DNA from: an uncultured Clostridia bacterium
GTDB taxonomy: Bacteria; Bacillota; Clostridia; Christensenellales; Aristaeellaceae
NCBI GenBank assembly: GCA_934632155.1
Contig: CAKTXZ010000002.1
Coordinates: 124,001-188,000 of the forward strand
Length of the DNA: 64,000 nucleotides
Reading direction: 5' to 3'
Below are positions 1 through 8,607 of this stretch, one piece after another (positions within the stretch are counted from its first letter, which is position 1; the number at the start of each line of letters is the position of its first letter). The position numbers and the translations under genes are program-made. The notes under the pieces are model-generated. The model was given only the letters and a program-made list of their open reading frames with translations. It was not told the DNA's origin and searched no databases.

Positions 1-62
1 CGCGCCGCGTTTCAAGTGCGCCTTTGCGTCCCGATTGCACAAAAAATCGGTCGCCACGGCGC

Positions 63-91
63 TTGTGTTTTCGCTGCGGGCTTGCTATACT
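63..91 (+). promoter_or_regulatory. Probable sigma-A promoter of the rhamnosidase gene
   Basis: A TTGTGT -35 box (63-68) and a TATACT -10 box (86-91) are separated by 17 bases. The start codon lies 50 bases further on, behind an AAGGAGG site. No operator palindrome is obvious in the stretch available. Confidence 0.5.
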
Positions 92-140
92 GGTGACGAC
101 AGATTCACGCTTATATACTTTGTTTTAAGGAGGTCGCCGC

Positions 141-2489
141 ATGTTTTCCACCACCTTCATCTGCGCGACGCGGGCGTATTCCACGCTGGAGGAGCGCGTG
201 CCCGCGCCCTATCTGCGCCGCGGCTTTGAGCTGCGCGCGCCCGTCGCGTCCGCACGGCTGACGATTTGCGGGCTGGGGTTTTACGAATTGTTTGTCAACG
301 GCGCGCGCCTGACCAAGGGCTTTCTCGCCCCCTACATTTCCAATCCGGACGACATCCTCTACTACGACGCCTACGATTTGACGGACAAGCTGACGCAGGG
401 CGAAAACGCGCTGGGCCTTCTGCTTGGCAACGGCATGCTCAACTGCCCCGGCGGCCAGATATGGGATTTTGAGCAGGCGCGCTTCCGCAGCGCGCCCAAG
501 GCGGCCCTGACGCTGGAAATTACGCTGGAAAACGGCGAGGAAATACGCATTGAGGGCGACAGTCAGTTCCGCTGCGCGCCGTCGCCCATCGTGTACGACG
601 ACCTGCGCGCCGGCGAATGGTACGACGCGCGCCGCGAGATTCCCGGCTGGTGTCTGCCCGGCTTTGACGACAGCGCATGGCAGCGCGCGCTGATTGCCGA
701 AACGCCGCGCGGCGAATGCCGCCTGTGCGAGGCAGATCCGATCGTGGTGACCGGCGCGCGCGCGCCCGTTTCCATTCGGCGCGCCAAGATCGGCAGGCGT
801 CCGCATGTGCGTGAAAATCTGCCCGTTATTCCCATGGACGAAACCGAGCGGGCGGAAAGCGGCTGGCTGTATGATTTTGGCCAGAACGATTCCGGCCTGT
901 GCCGGCTGAGGCTTCGCGGCCGCGCGGGGCAGAAGATCGTGCTGCAGTTCGGCGAGGAATTGGACGCCGGCGGCGATTTGGATTTGCGCGGCATGAGCTT
1001 CCTGCCCGAGGCGCTGAATCATCGCGACGTCTACATCTGCAAGGGCGAGGGGGAGGAAACCTATGTCCCCTCCTTTACCTACCACGGCTTTCGGTATTGT
1101 CTGGTTTTGGGCCTGACGGACGAGCAGGCGACCGACGGGCTGCTGACCTGCCTTGTCATGCATTCCGCGCTCGCCGCGCGCGGGAGCTTTTCCTGCTCGG
1201 ACGAAACGCTCAATCGCCTGCAGGCCGCCGCGCAGGCGTCCGATCTTTCCAACTTCTTTTATTTCCCGAACGACTGCCCGCATCGCGAAAAGAACGGCTG
1301 GACGGCGGACGCGGCGCTTTCCTGCGAACAGATGCTGCTGAATTTCAATCCCGAGCGCTCCTACGCCGAATGGCTGCGCAGCATTTGCCGCGCGCAGCGG
1401 CTGGACGGCGCGCTGCCCGGCGTTGTGCCTACCGCCGGCTGGGGCTTTGACTGGGGCAACGGCCCGGCGTGGGACAGCGTACTGATCTATCTTCCCTATT
1501 ATGTTTGGCGATACCGCGGCGATACGCAGATCATTTACGACAACGCGGCTGCGTTCATGCGCTATCTGCATTATATGTCCACCATGCGCGACGAACGCGG
1601 GCTGATGCACATCGGGCTGGGCGATTGGTGCCACAGCGCGCACAGCAATCATCCCAAAGCGCCGCTGATCTTTACGGACACGGTGATGTGCATGGATCTT
1701 TGCCGCAAGGCCGCCGTGATGCTCGGCGCCGTGGGGATGACGGCGCAGCGTGACTTTGCCCGCGCGCTGTATGGCGAATTCCGCGCCGCCGCCCGCGAAT
1801 ATCTGCTGGATCTGCCGCGGATGACCGCGCTGGGCGGATGCCAAACCACGCAGGCGATGGCGGTTTTCTACGACGTATTTGACCCGGCCGAAAAGCCCGA
1901 GGCCGTGCGCGTGCTGGCGCGTATGGCGGAGGAAAACGACGGCCTGATGGATGTGGGCGTGCTGGGCGGACGCGTGCTGTTCCGCGTGCTGGCGCAGTAC
2001 GGCTACGCCGAGCTGGCCTACCGCATGATTACAACCGAGCGCTATCCCTCCTACGGCAATTGGATTGCCCGCGGGGCGACCACGCTTTGGGAGGATTTCA
2101 GCCCAACCGCCGTTAATCCCAATTCGCACAACCATCATTTCTGGGGCGATGTGAGCGGATGGATGTACGAAACGCTGGCGGGCATTCAGATCAATCCTGC
2201 GGAAAAGGACTGCCGCGCCTTCCGGCTGCAGCCGCATTTCCTGGACGCGCTCGAGTATGCCGAGGGGCGGCACGAAACGGTTGCGGGCGAGCTGGCCTCG
2301 CTCTGGCGGCGCGACGGGGAGGATATTCTCTGGACGGTCGCCGTGCCCGACGGCCTGCACGGCGCTATGGTGCTGGACGCGGGATGGCAGTTCGAGGACG
2401 GCACGCGCTATCGCGCGGGTGCGAGCGGCGTTTACCGCCTGCTGAATGCAAAGAAGAAGGATAAAAGGTATCAGCCCTACGACGCGTAA
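141..2489 (+). CDS. GH78 family alpha-L-rhamnosidase
   Basis: Predicted to release terminal L-rhamnose from oligosaccharides or plant glycosides. The 782-residue chain has the GH78 order: N-terminal beta-sandwich domains (about 1-335), an (alpha/alpha)6 catalytic barrel (about 350-690) and a C-terminal beta domain. The family acid motif is present as DCPHREKNGWTAD (378-390), with Glu383 the likely proton donor, and a second conserved Glu lies in ATTLWEDF near residue 649. There is no signal peptide, so the enzyme should be cytoplasmic and act on imported oligosaccharides. The ATG follows AAGGAGG by 7 bases. No rhamnose catabolic genes or transporter are adjacent, so substrate specificity is inferred from family only. 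Confidence 0.88.
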   Translation: MFSTTFICATRAYSTLEERVPAPYLRRGFELRAPVASARLTICGLGFYELFVNGARLTKGFLAPYISNPDDILYYDAYDLTDKLTQGENALGLLLGNGMLNCPGGQIWDFEQARFRSAPKAALTLEITLENGEEIRIEGDSQFRCAPSPIVYDDLRAGEWYDARREIPGWCLPGFDDSAWQRALIAETPRGECRLCEADPIVVTGARAPVSIRRAKIGRRPHVRENLPVIPMDETERAESGWLYDFGQNDSGLCRLRLRGRAGQKIVLQFGEELDAGGDLDLRGMSFLPEALNHRDVYICKGEGEETYVPSFTYHGFRYCLVLGLTDEQATDGLLTCLVMHSALAARGSFSCSDETLNRLQAAAQASDLSNFFYFPNDCPHREKNGWTADAALSCEQMLLNFNPERSYAEWLRSICRAQRLDGALPGVVPTAGWGFDWGNGPAWDSVLIYLPYYVWRYRGDTQIIYDNAAAFMRYLHYMSTMRDERGLMHIGLGDWCHSAHSNHPKAPLIFTDTVMCMDLCRKAAVMLGAVGMTAQRDFARALYGEFRAAAREYLLDLPRMTALGGCQTTQAMAVFYDVFDPAEKPEAVRVLARMAEENDGLMDVGVLGGRVLFRVLAQYGYAELAYRMITTERYPSYGNWIARGATTLWEDFSPTAVNPNSHNHHFWGDVSGWMYETLAGIQINPAEKDCRAFRLQPHFLDALEYAEGRHETVAGELASLWRRDGEDILWTVAVPDGLHGAMVLDAGWQFEDGTRYRAGASGVYRLLNAKKKDKRYQPYDA

Positions 2490-2750
2490 ACCGTGCGGCG
2501 AAGGCGGGAAAATGGGCTGCGCCCCTTCGCTGCATCCTGCAGGCCCGACAGCGGCTTTTTTGAACAGGCCGAAGCTACCCACGCAGAGGGGAGTCTCCCT
2601 TTACGTTGATTTGTAAGAAACATGAAAAGAGGCAAGCCGTCGGGCGGCTGCGTGCGCATGCGCGGCGATTCAGGCGGCGCACACCCTTGCGCGGCGGTAG
2701 CTGGCGGACGGTTTTATCCCCGGCGGGGTGAAATTGTCCCGGAAAAGGGC
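2490..2750. other. Intergenic stretch with no recognisable gene
   Basis: The 350 bases between the rhamnosidase and gap carry only weak short inverted repeats in the first part and the gap promoter at the end. Reading frames here look like GC-rich noise, with no ribosome site and no recognisable protein motif. Confidence 0.5.
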
Positions 2751-2779
2751 TTGTCAAACATGGTGGAAACAGGTATAAT
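2751..2779 (+). promoter_or_regulatory. Strong promoter of gap
   Basis: TTGTCA (2751-2756) and a perfect TATAAT (2774-2779) are 17 bases apart. Transcription would begin near 2786, leaving a leader of about 55 bases before the gap start codon. Confidence 0.8.
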
Positions 2780-2840
2780 AAGCGATGGTGAATTGTTCAA
2801 CGGATGATTCCCGCCAATGATTTTTAAGGAGGAGATTCCT

Positions 2841-3866
2841 ATGGTAAAGGTTGCTATCAATGGCTTCGGCCGCATTGGTCGTCTGGCTTTCCGGCAGATG
2901 TTTGACGCTGAGGGTTACGAAGTGGTCGCCATCAACGACCTGACCAGCCCCGCGATGCTGGCGCACCTGCTCAAGTATGATACCGCCCAGCGCGGCTTCT
3001 GCGGCGTGATCGGCGAAAACAAGCACACCGTCTCCGCGACGGAGGATTCCATCATCGTCGATGGCAAGGAAATCAAGATCTACGCCGAGAAGGACGCCAA
3101 CAACTGCCCGTGGGGCAAGCTGGATGTGGACGTCGTGCTCGAGTGCACCGGCTTCTACTGCTCTAAGGAAAAGTCCATGGCGCATATCAACGCCGGCGCC
3201 AAGAAGGTCGTTATCTCCGCGCCTGCCGGCAACGACCTGAAGACCATCGTCTTCTCCGTGAATGAAAACACCCTGACCAAGGACGACCAGATCATCTCCG
3301 CCGCGTCCTGCACCACCAACTGCCTCGCGCCCATGGCCAAGACGCTCAACGACGCCTTCCCCATCCAGAGCGGCATCATGACCACCGTGCACGCCTACAC
3401 CGGCGACCAGATGATTCTGGACGGCCCGCACCGCAAGGGCGACCTTCGCCGTGCCCGCGCCGGCGCGCAGAACATCGTTCCCAACTCCACCGGCGCCGCC
3501 AAGGCTATCGGTCTGGTCATTCCCGAGCTCAACGGCAAGCTGATCGGCTCCGCGCAGCGCGTGCCCGTCTGCACCGGCTCCACCACCATTCTGGTGGCCG
3601 TTGTGAAGGGGAAGGACGTTACCAAGGAAGCCATCAACGCCGCGATGAAGAACGCTGCCTCCGCCTCCTTCGGTTATGAGGAAGAGCCCATCGTTTCCTC
3701 CGACGTGATCGGCATGAAGTACGGCTCCCTGTTCGATGCGACCCAGACCATGGTTGCCAAGCTGGACGAGGATACCTATCAGGTGCAGGTTGTGTCCTGG
3801 TATGACAACGAGAACAGCTACACCAGCCAGATGGTTCGCACCATCAAGTATTTCGCGGAAATCTAA
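2841..3866 (+). CDS. gap: Glyceraldehyde-3-phosphate dehydrogenase, type I
   Basis: Converts glyceraldehyde 3-phosphate, phosphate and NAD to 1,3-bisphosphoglycerate in glycolysis. The 341-residue chain begins with the Rossmann motif INGFGRIGRLAFR (6-18). The catalytic cysteine is Cys157 in SAASCTTNCLAP, with His184 in TTVHAYTGDQ. The length is normal. I chose the ATG at 2841 because it sits 7 bases after AAGGAGG; an in-frame ATG at 2817 has no ribosome site. The gene is monocistronic, with its own promoter and terminator, and is not joined to pgk or tpiA as it is in many Firmicutes. Confidence 0.98.
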   Translation: MVKVAINGFGRIGRLAFRQMFDAEGYEVVAINDLTSPAMLAHLLKYDTAQRGFCGVIGENKHTVSATEDSIIVDGKEIKIYAEKDANNCPWGKLDVDVVLECTGFYCSKEKSMAHINAGAKKVVISAPAGNDLKTIVFSVNENTLTKDDQIISAASCTTNCLAPMAKTLNDAFPIQSGIMTTVHAYTGDQMILDGPHRKGDLRRARAGAQNIVPNSTGAAKAIGLVIPELNGKLIGSAQRVPVCTGSTTILVAVVKGKDVTKEAINAAMKNAASASFGYEEEPIVSSDVIGMKYGSLFDATQTMVAKLDEDTYQVQVVSWYDNENSYTSQMVRTIKYFAEI

Positions 3867-3891
3867 CCTTTTCGCAATAAAGCCTGAAAAA

Positions 3892-3926
3892 GCGCCCCGC
3901 CTTCCCGAAAAGGGAGACGGGGCGTT
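3892..3926 (+). terminator. Rho-independent terminator of gap
   Basis: GCGCCCCGCC pairs with the GGCGGGGCGC-like arm (GACGGGGCG) around a short loop, 25 bases after the gap stop codon, followed by a short T stretch. Confidence 0.75.
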
Positions 3927-4050
3927 TGCAATCTTGAAAAAGCAGTTTCTTCAAGAAAGCAGGATAGGCTTGAGCAAAAGGAAAACACTTTCTGGCATCC
4001 CGCCTGCGAAAGGAAAAGTGCCGGCGGGCGTTTCGCGGTATCGCCGCGGC

Positions 4051-4242
4051 TTATTTTTCATCCACCACTGAAACGTCCTTCAGGGCTTCCTCCAGCAGCA
4101 GATTAATCAGCTCGTTTCTGGAACGGTTCGTTTGGGCGGAAAGCTCATCCAGTCGGGCCAGTGTCTCCTCGCGCATCCGAACGGAAACGACCTTGTGCCC
4201 GTCTTCGCCCTTTTTTCGGGTAATCAAAATCTCCCGCTTCAT
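4051..4242 (-). CDS. Small ribbon-helix-helix (CopG/Arc-type) DNA-binding protein
   Basis: A 63-residue protein. A beta strand (HKVVSVRMREETLARLDEL, about 16-34) is followed by two helices with the RSRNELINLLLEEAL pattern (about 40-54), which is the ribbon-helix-helix fold of CopG, Arc and many antitoxins. It probably binds DNA as a dimer. It lies downstream of the XRE regulator on the same strand, separated by 141 very AT-rich bases that carry two palindromes. No toxin gene (RelE, MazF, PIN) is next to it, so I call it a regulator, not an antitoxin. Confidence 0.75.
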   Translation of the reverse strand: MKREILITRKKGEDGHKVVSVRMREETLARLDELSAQTNRSRNELINLLLEEALKDVSVVDEK

Positions 4243-4281
4243 GTCATCACCTCACTATAATATTGATTATAGCTTGACGGA

Positions 4282-4342
4282 TAATGTGAATATATAGTAT
4301 AATCACATTACAATTTGTAGTATATTCTATACTGTTAATTGT
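4282..4342. promoter_or_regulatory. Two adjacent AT-rich palindromes between two small regulators
   Basis: Palindrome 1 has TAATGTGA (4282-4289) facing TCACATTA (4303-4310), a perfect 8-base inverted repeat. Palindrome 2 runs 4310-4342 with nested arms ACAATT/AATTGT and GTATA/TATAC around TTC. The spacing suits dimeric repressors. A plus-strand TTGACG (4274-4279) and TATAAT (4298-4303) 18 bases apart overlap palindrome 1 and would drive transcription antisense to the XRE gene. Probably these are binding sites of the flanking RHH or XRE proteins. Confidence 0.6.
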
Positions 4343-4383
4343 AATGAAATTGAACCGCCACGGGAAAGACGTACAGGAAGGAA

Positions 4384-4698
4384 TCATTCGCCCGCCTTTT
4401 TCAGCAGACGAATCAGATCGAACACCAGCTGCTTTTGCTCGACGGAAAGGCTTTTCCACGCGTCGAAAAGCTGCTTTTGATCCGCAGTAAGCTCGACAAG
4501 GTTGCTTTCGCTGAAAAACTGCGAAAGCGTAATGCCAAAGCCGTTGCAGATGGATTCCAGCGTTGTGACGGACGGCGTAGTGTTTCGATTAAAGATGTTC
4601 GCGACCGTCGATTGGGAAAGGCCGGATGCGATGGCGAGCCGGTATTCGCTCCAGCCGCGCTCCTGCATCAGGCTTCGAATGCGTTCTCTGGCGTCCAT
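4384..4698 (-). CDS. XRE-family helix-turn-helix regulator
   Basis: A 104-residue protein whose N-terminal half is a Cro/C1-type HTH: RIRSLMQERGWSEYRLA, then SGLSQSTVANIFNR as helices 2-3 (about 23-38), and TTLESICNGFGITLSQFF (about 44-61). The C-terminal half is a charged helical segment (LTADQKQLFDAW onward), common in small clostridial XRE regulators. A perfect 9-base-arm palindrome lies at 4718-4747, just upstream of its start, so autoregulation is likely. The divergent leucine-rich-repeat gene could share this control. Confidence 0.85.
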   Translation of the reverse strand: MDARERIRSLMQERGWSEYRLAIASGLSQSTVANIFNRNTTPSVTTLESICNGFGITLSQFFSESNLVELTADQKQLFDAWKSLSVEQKQLVFDLIRLLKKAGE

Positions 4699-4717
4699 TT
4701 ACATCCCTCCATCATGC

Positions 4718-4747
4718 TATTTTATTGCTCAAATGAGTAATAAAATA
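4718..4747. promoter_or_regulatory. Operator-like palindrome upstream of the XRE gene
   Basis: TATTTTATT (4718-4726) and AATAAAATA (4739-4747) form a perfect inverted repeat with an inner CTC/GAG pair around AAAT. It lies between the divergent XRE and LRR genes and 14 bases upstream of the LRR promoter -35 box. Confidence 0.6.
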
Positions 4748-4760
4748 GTGGGACGATGTA

Positions 4761-4789
4761 TTGACTATGATTTTCAAATGAGATACAAT
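4761..4789 (+). promoter_or_regulatory. Promoter of the leucine-rich-repeat gene
   Basis: TTGACT (4761-4766) and TACAAT (4784-4789) are 17 bases apart, giving a start of transcription about 33 bases before the ATG. Confidence 0.7.
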
Positions 4790-4828
4790 GTATACGTAAA
4801 AGGCTACATGGTCGAGGAGTGAAAAGGA

Positions 4829-5608
4829 ATGGACTGGGAAAAGCCGGGAAGGCCATGCCCATGCGCATGGCCGGAGCGAGAGGAGCAGGCGGGGGCATTC
4901 GCCTATCAAAAAAACGCGGATCAAACCGTTACCGTTACCGCCTATATGGGCTGTGATCGGCGCGTCGCCGTGCCGGAAGCGCTGGCGGGACTGCGGGTCG
5001 GCGCCCTTGGCGACGAGGCTTTTTTTCAAAATGAAGGCGTTGAGCATATCGCGCTTCCCCGCGGGCTTGCAGCCATCGGCGATTACGCCTTTTACGGCTG
5101 CCGCCGCCTGACGAGCGTGGATATACCCGACAGCGTAACGCATATCGGCAAGGGCGCGTTTTACGGCGCCGGGCTGCGGCAGATTGAGCTGCCGGACGGC
5201 CTGACCGCGCTGGAGGAGGGGATCCTGCAGGACTGCCGCGACCTGACGGCGGCGCGTCTTCCGGCGCGGCTGCGGAAAATCGGGCGCAACGCGCTTTCCG
5301 GCACGGCGCTTCGGCAACTGACGCTGCCCGAAGGCGTGGAGGAAATCGATTACGGCGCGTTTGCATACTGCGACGCGCTACGGGAGGCGACGATTCCGGC
5401 GTGCGTGCGGCGGCTGGAATGGGATGTATTCGCGGGATGCTTGGCGCTGGAAACCGTTACGCTGGCGGCAAGGAGCCTTCGATGCCGCCTGAATGCGCCG
5501 GGGGATTGCACCGCCGTGCGCCGTATTCGAGCCTTCCGGGATTCATGGGCGGCGGCGTATTATGCTTCTTTCCCGAATGTCGCGCTGGAATATTTGGAGG
5601 AGCGGTGA
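4829..5608 (+). CDS. Leucine-rich-repeat (LRR_5 / BspA-like) protein
   Basis: A 259-residue protein built almost wholly of BspA-type repeats of about 22-23 residues, such as IGDYAFYGCRRLTSVDIPDSV followed by IGKGAFYGAG. At least seven repeats run from about residue 60 to 240, forming a curved solenoid for protein binding. There is no signal peptide, sortase motif or membrane segment, unlike surface BspA proteins, so it is probably cytoplasmic or lacks its export domain. It has its own promoter and is divergent from the XRE regulator. Partner unknown. Confidence 0.8.
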   Translation: MDWEKPGRPCPCAWPEREEQAGAFAYQKNADQTVTVTAYMGCDRRVAVPEALAGLRVGALGDEAFFQNEGVEHIALPRGLAAIGDYAFYGCRRLTSVDIPDSVTHIGKGAFYGAGLRQIELPDGLTALEEGILQDCRDLTAARLPARLRKIGRNALSGTALRQLTLPEGVEEIDYGAFAYCDALREATIPACVRRLEWDVFAGCLALETVTLAARSLRCRLNAPGDCTAVRRIRAFRDSWAAAYYASFPNVALEYLEER

Positions 5609-5699
5609 TTCGCCCGGAAAATGGCGAGGGCAGGGAAATTCCCTGCCGCGTGCGAATGCGCTCCGGGGCTTGACAGCGGGGGCGAGGCCTGCGCATGCT

Positions 5700-6017
5700 T
5701 GGCCGCCGTGCAGGGACGGCTTGACGATATTCCGTCCCTCAACACGATAAGCAAACAAGCGCTAAGACTGTCAAAAGAGCGGTAAGCAAATTGGCGGGAT
5801 GCAATGAAGGGTGGCCAGCCCTTCATTTTTTATTCGCATCGCTCGGCATTGCCGGGCGGGGAGATTTTACGAAGCGGCAGCGCAGCAAAATTATTTCCGC
5901 AGCCTGCCCCTGCAGGAGGAAGCGCTTCGTCCTGCAGGGAGCGTGCCCAACACGTAGTTTTTGGATACGCAAAGCGCTCCGATCTATCGGCAGCTTGCCG
6001 ACGATCGGAGCGCTTTG
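5700..6017. repeat. Hairpin-array repeat, copy 1, between convergent genes
   Basis: The roughly 500 bases between the LRR gene and the GerMN gene hold no gene but several perfect hairpins. TGAAGGG/CCCTTCA is at 5805-5825. CCCTGCAGGA/TCCTGCAGGG (5908-5939) has an inner GAAGCGCTTC. A 15-base perfect stem, CAAAGCGCTCCGATC, has arms at 5970-5984 and 6003-6017 with an inner TCGGCA/TTGCCGA stem. The segment from ACTGTCAAAA through the first hairpins aligns with the array at 52.6 kb. Both arrays lie between convergent genes. Confidence 0.6.
5805..5831 (+). terminator. Terminator-like hairpin with T run
   Basis: TGAAGGG and CCCTTCA flank a 7-base loop and are followed by six T residues, which suits rho-independent termination of transcription from the LRR gene about 200 bases upstream. 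Confidence 0.65.
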
Positions 6018-6113
6018 GGGATGCTTTTCAGCTTTTGAACAGGCGCTTTGGGAAGCGGGGGAAGACCGCAGCTGCTCTCCAAGGGAAGCCGGGGCGCGCT
6101 ATTTCTCTCGCGT

Positions 6114-7631
6114 TCAATCGCTGTCGTCCGGCCGCGGCAGGAAATCGCCGGGCAGGAATACCGCGCCGGCCAGTGTTTCGGGCTGTTGTCCCATGACGAA
6201 GAAGCTGACGCGCTTCACGCCGGGCAGGCGGCAGAGCGTGTTGACGACGGCGTACATCAGGCTGCGCTCCCGCTGGGGCGGCATGTCCTGACAAAGCCTG
6301 AGCAGCTGATCGGAAAAATTCAGCACCATGGCGCTTTGATCCAGCGAAACGCCGATCAGATCCGCGTCCTGAAGGCCGTCGGGCAGGACGGGCAAGAGAC
6401 CGGAGAGGCTGTCATAGGGCTGCGGCCCGCGCATCAGCTCGTTGATAACGGCGCGGGGATTACCGGCAGAATAGAAGGGAATGGGGCGCTTTACGGCGAC
6501 AAGCTCGCCGTCGGCGTTGGCAAAATACAGCGTGCAGCAGGAGAGCAGAAAATCCGAAAAATCGCCGCGCTTCATCAGGCCGCGATCAAAGCGCATGGTT
6601 TCGCCCGCGCCGTTGTAGGTGCTCAGCGGGGTCAGGGAGGTCAACTGCTCGCTGCCGATCCATATTTCAACGCCGTCCAAGCCGGGAATGAAGGTGTGCG
6701 CCGTGCATACCAGCGAGGCCACCATGACCGACCGCGTGATGCCGCCGGAAAGCAAAATGCCGTTGAGCGCATCCTGAAACCGCAGCACCATGATGCGCTG
6801 GCCGTTCGCCTCGTTCAGCGTCGGGGCTTGCGCCAGCTGATTGATGAGATCCGGCATGGCGGGCGTGCAGGAGAGCGTTTCCGCCCGGGTGGAGAGCGCC
6901 TCGAGCAGCGTGGTCATCAGCCCGGCGGGCGACAGATCGCCAAAGGAAAGCAGCCGCCCTTCGCACAGCACCCCCTTGCCCTCCGCCGCGGGGTAATACA
7001 GGGCGGCGGCGATGGTGCGGCGGGTGCTTGACGACGCGGCGGCGCGCGACCAGAGCGTGGTTAAATCCTCCCGTTCGTTAAAGCGGAAGCAGCCCGCGGG
7101 CAGCGTGCCCGCTACGTCCAGCCCGGGCTGCGCGTCCGCAATCAGGACGTTGACATAGCGCAGATCGCCGAATTGACACAGCGTATTGGCAATCGCCTGT
7201 CCAACGGTAAAAAACGCTTCGCGCGACAGGCGCAGCGCGGACGCGCCGAGGCTGACGGTGGCGACGTCGCCTGAAATCTCAACGGGGTGCAATTCGGACA
7301 GGCGAAGCGTCACATTGCCGCCGAGGGGCGTTGTTTCTTCTGTTTCGCTTTGCGCGAAAAGCAGCGAAAGCAGCGTTTCCGCCGGGCGGCGCGATGCGGA
7401 AAGCGTAACGCTGCGCGGCAGCGCGATCAAACGCGTGCCGTCAAGGCTCGGCAGGTACAGCAGCACGGTTTGGGTATACTGCTGGCTTTCGTCGTTTTCG
7501 GGCGCGGTATGTGCGGATACGACGGGAGGAAGCGTGACGCCGGGCGCGGGGGACGCGCTCTTGGACGCGCAGCCAGTCAACAGCGTGCACGCCAGCAGGG
7601 AACAAAACAGCCGAAGCGTTTTTCGTTTCAT
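6114..7631 (-). CDS. GerMN-domain lipoprotein (larger paralogue)
   Basis: A 505-residue exported lipoprotein. The signal peptide ends in the lipobox LLTGCAS, with Cys about residue 21. Two regions match GerMN-type domains: one near residues 55-175 (VTLRLSELHPVEISGDVATVSL, then VGQAIANTLCQF) and one near the C-terminus (MVLNFSDQLLRL, then LMYAVVNTLCRLPGVKRVSFFV). GerMN domains occur in spore germination and cell-wall proteins and are thought to bind envelope ligands. The gene follows a shorter GerMN lipoprotein with only a 3-base gap, so they are co-transcribed. The ligand is unknown. Confidence 0.75.
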   Translation of the reverse strand: MKRKTLRLFCSLLACTLLTGCASKSASPAPGVTLPPVVSAHTAPENDESQQYTQTVLLYLPSLDGTRLIALPRSVTLSASRRPAETLLSLLFAQSETEETTPLGGNVTLRLSELHPVEISGDVATVSLGASALRLSREAFFTVGQAIANTLCQFGDLRYVNVLIADAQPGLDVAGTLPAGCFRFNEREDLTTLWSRAAASSSTRRTIAAALYYPAAEGKGVLCEGRLLSFGDLSPAGLMTTLLEALSTRAETLSCTPAMPDLINQLAQAPTLNEANGQRIMVLRFQDALNGILLSGGITRSVMVASLVCTAHTFIPGLDGVEIWIGSEQLTSLTPLSTYNGAGETMRFDRGLMKRGDFSDFLLSCCTLYFANADGELVAVKRPIPFYSAGNPRAVINELMRGPQPYDSLSGLLPVLPDGLQDADLIGVSLDQSAMVLNFSDQLLRLCQDMPPQRERSLMYAVVNTLCRLPGVKRVSFFVMGQQPETLAGAVFLPGDFLPRPDDSD

Positions 7632-7634
7632 GGC

Positions 7635-8603
7635 CTACTCCTGATTCATCAGCGCGATTGCCTGCGCGTAGGTGATTTTCCAGATTCCGTCTTCCCGGAT
7701 CATACGCAGCGGATAGCCTGTCGCCGTGAGATCCGTATCGCCGTCGCGCAGAGAAAGATCGGCCGTGAGCACGACGCTTTGCCCGTCCGGGGAAACATTG
7801 CCGGCGGAAAGCGAAAAGCCCGTCAGCACCGGCGCGCTTTCCAGCGTCTCCAACGCGGCGGCCTCGTCGGGGGCGTCCTGCCGCGCGACCAGCCCATAAA
7901 AAGCGGGAAAATCGCGCGACATCCATTCGCTCAGCAGCAGCTGCGCCGCGTTATGCGGCGTAAGGAGGGAAGACTCGCTGCGTGTCAGCGGGTCAAGCGG
8001 CGCGCCGTCGTCCTTCAGGGTGTAAAACCCATCGCTGAGCCGCATGGATTTGTCCTGAACCTTTTCGCGGTAGACAAGCGCCTGCACGCTGGTGCACAGC
8101 CCGGCCTCCGTCAGCGTGGCGGTCAGCGCGTCCATGCAAAGACGGCGGCGCAGGACCATTTCCTTCTGGCGGTATTCGCTTTGCAAATCGCCGGTTTCAT
8201 CGGCGTATTTTCCCAGCAGCGCTTCGTTGAAGGTGACAAACAGCGTTCCGCCCTGCATGGAAACGGCCAGCGCCTCCGTGTCCGGCGGGAAAAGCGGGGT
8301 AAGGGCGGACGCCGTGGCGGCCGGCCCGTCCAGCAGCGCGCGGACAACGGCCAGTTCAACGGGCGTGTTGCGCTCGATGGTCAGCATGCGCTCCTCCTGC
8401 GCCAGATACGGCGTGTCGCCGTAGCGAAAATACAGCGTATAAAGGCCGGAGCGCATGGGGAGCTGCGCCGCGTCGGCGCTGATAAGCTTTTCCCGGCTGG
8501 CGGCGCTGTCCTGCCGCATCAGGGCGTCCGGCGGGGCGGCGACGCAGCCCGCCAACAAAAGCGCCGCGAGCAACAGCGGCGTTAGGCGAATCGTCTTTTT
8601 CAT
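7635..8603 (-). CDS. GerMN-domain lipoprotein (smaller paralogue)
   Basis: A 322-residue lipoprotein with lipobox LLLAGCVA (Cys about 20). The GerMN-like segment covers about residues 55-165 (TPVELAVVRALLDGP, then LFVTFNEALLGKY, then RRRLCMDALTATLTEAG). The C-terminal 100 residues (about 215-322) look like a small NTF2/SnoaL-type or DUF4878-like beta domain ending in YPLRMIREDGIWKITY. It lies 4 bases after the DUF6062 gene and 3 bases before the larger paralogue, so all three form one operon. Role at the membrane or spore envelope is inferred. Confidence 0.72.
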   Translation of the reverse strand: MKKTIRLTPLLLAALLLAGCVAAPPDALMRQDSAASREKLISADAAQLPMRSGLYTLYFRYGDTPYLAQEERMLTIERNTPVELAVVRALLDGPAATASALTPLFPPDTEALAVSMQGGTLFVTFNEALLGKYADETGDLQSEYRQKEMVLRRRLCMDALTATLTEAGLCTSVQALVYREKVQDKSMRLSDGFYTLKDDGAPLDPLTRSESSLLTPHNAAQLLLSEWMSRDFPAFYGLVARQDAPDEAAALETLESAPVLTGFSLSAGNVSPDGQSVVLTADLSLRDGDTDLTATGYPLRMIREDGIWKITYAQAIALMNQE

Positions 8604-8607
8604 GCGT

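Noticed and set aside
111..2582. An 823-codon open frame on the minus strand over the rhamnosidase gene
   Set aside because: GC-rich codon bias leaves the opposite strand open. The plus-strand frame has GH78 motifs and a ribosome site, and the minus frame matches nothing.
4051..4698. Toxin-antitoxin module
   Set aside because: Both proteins are DNA-binding; neither resembles a toxin and no toxin-sized gene is adjacent.
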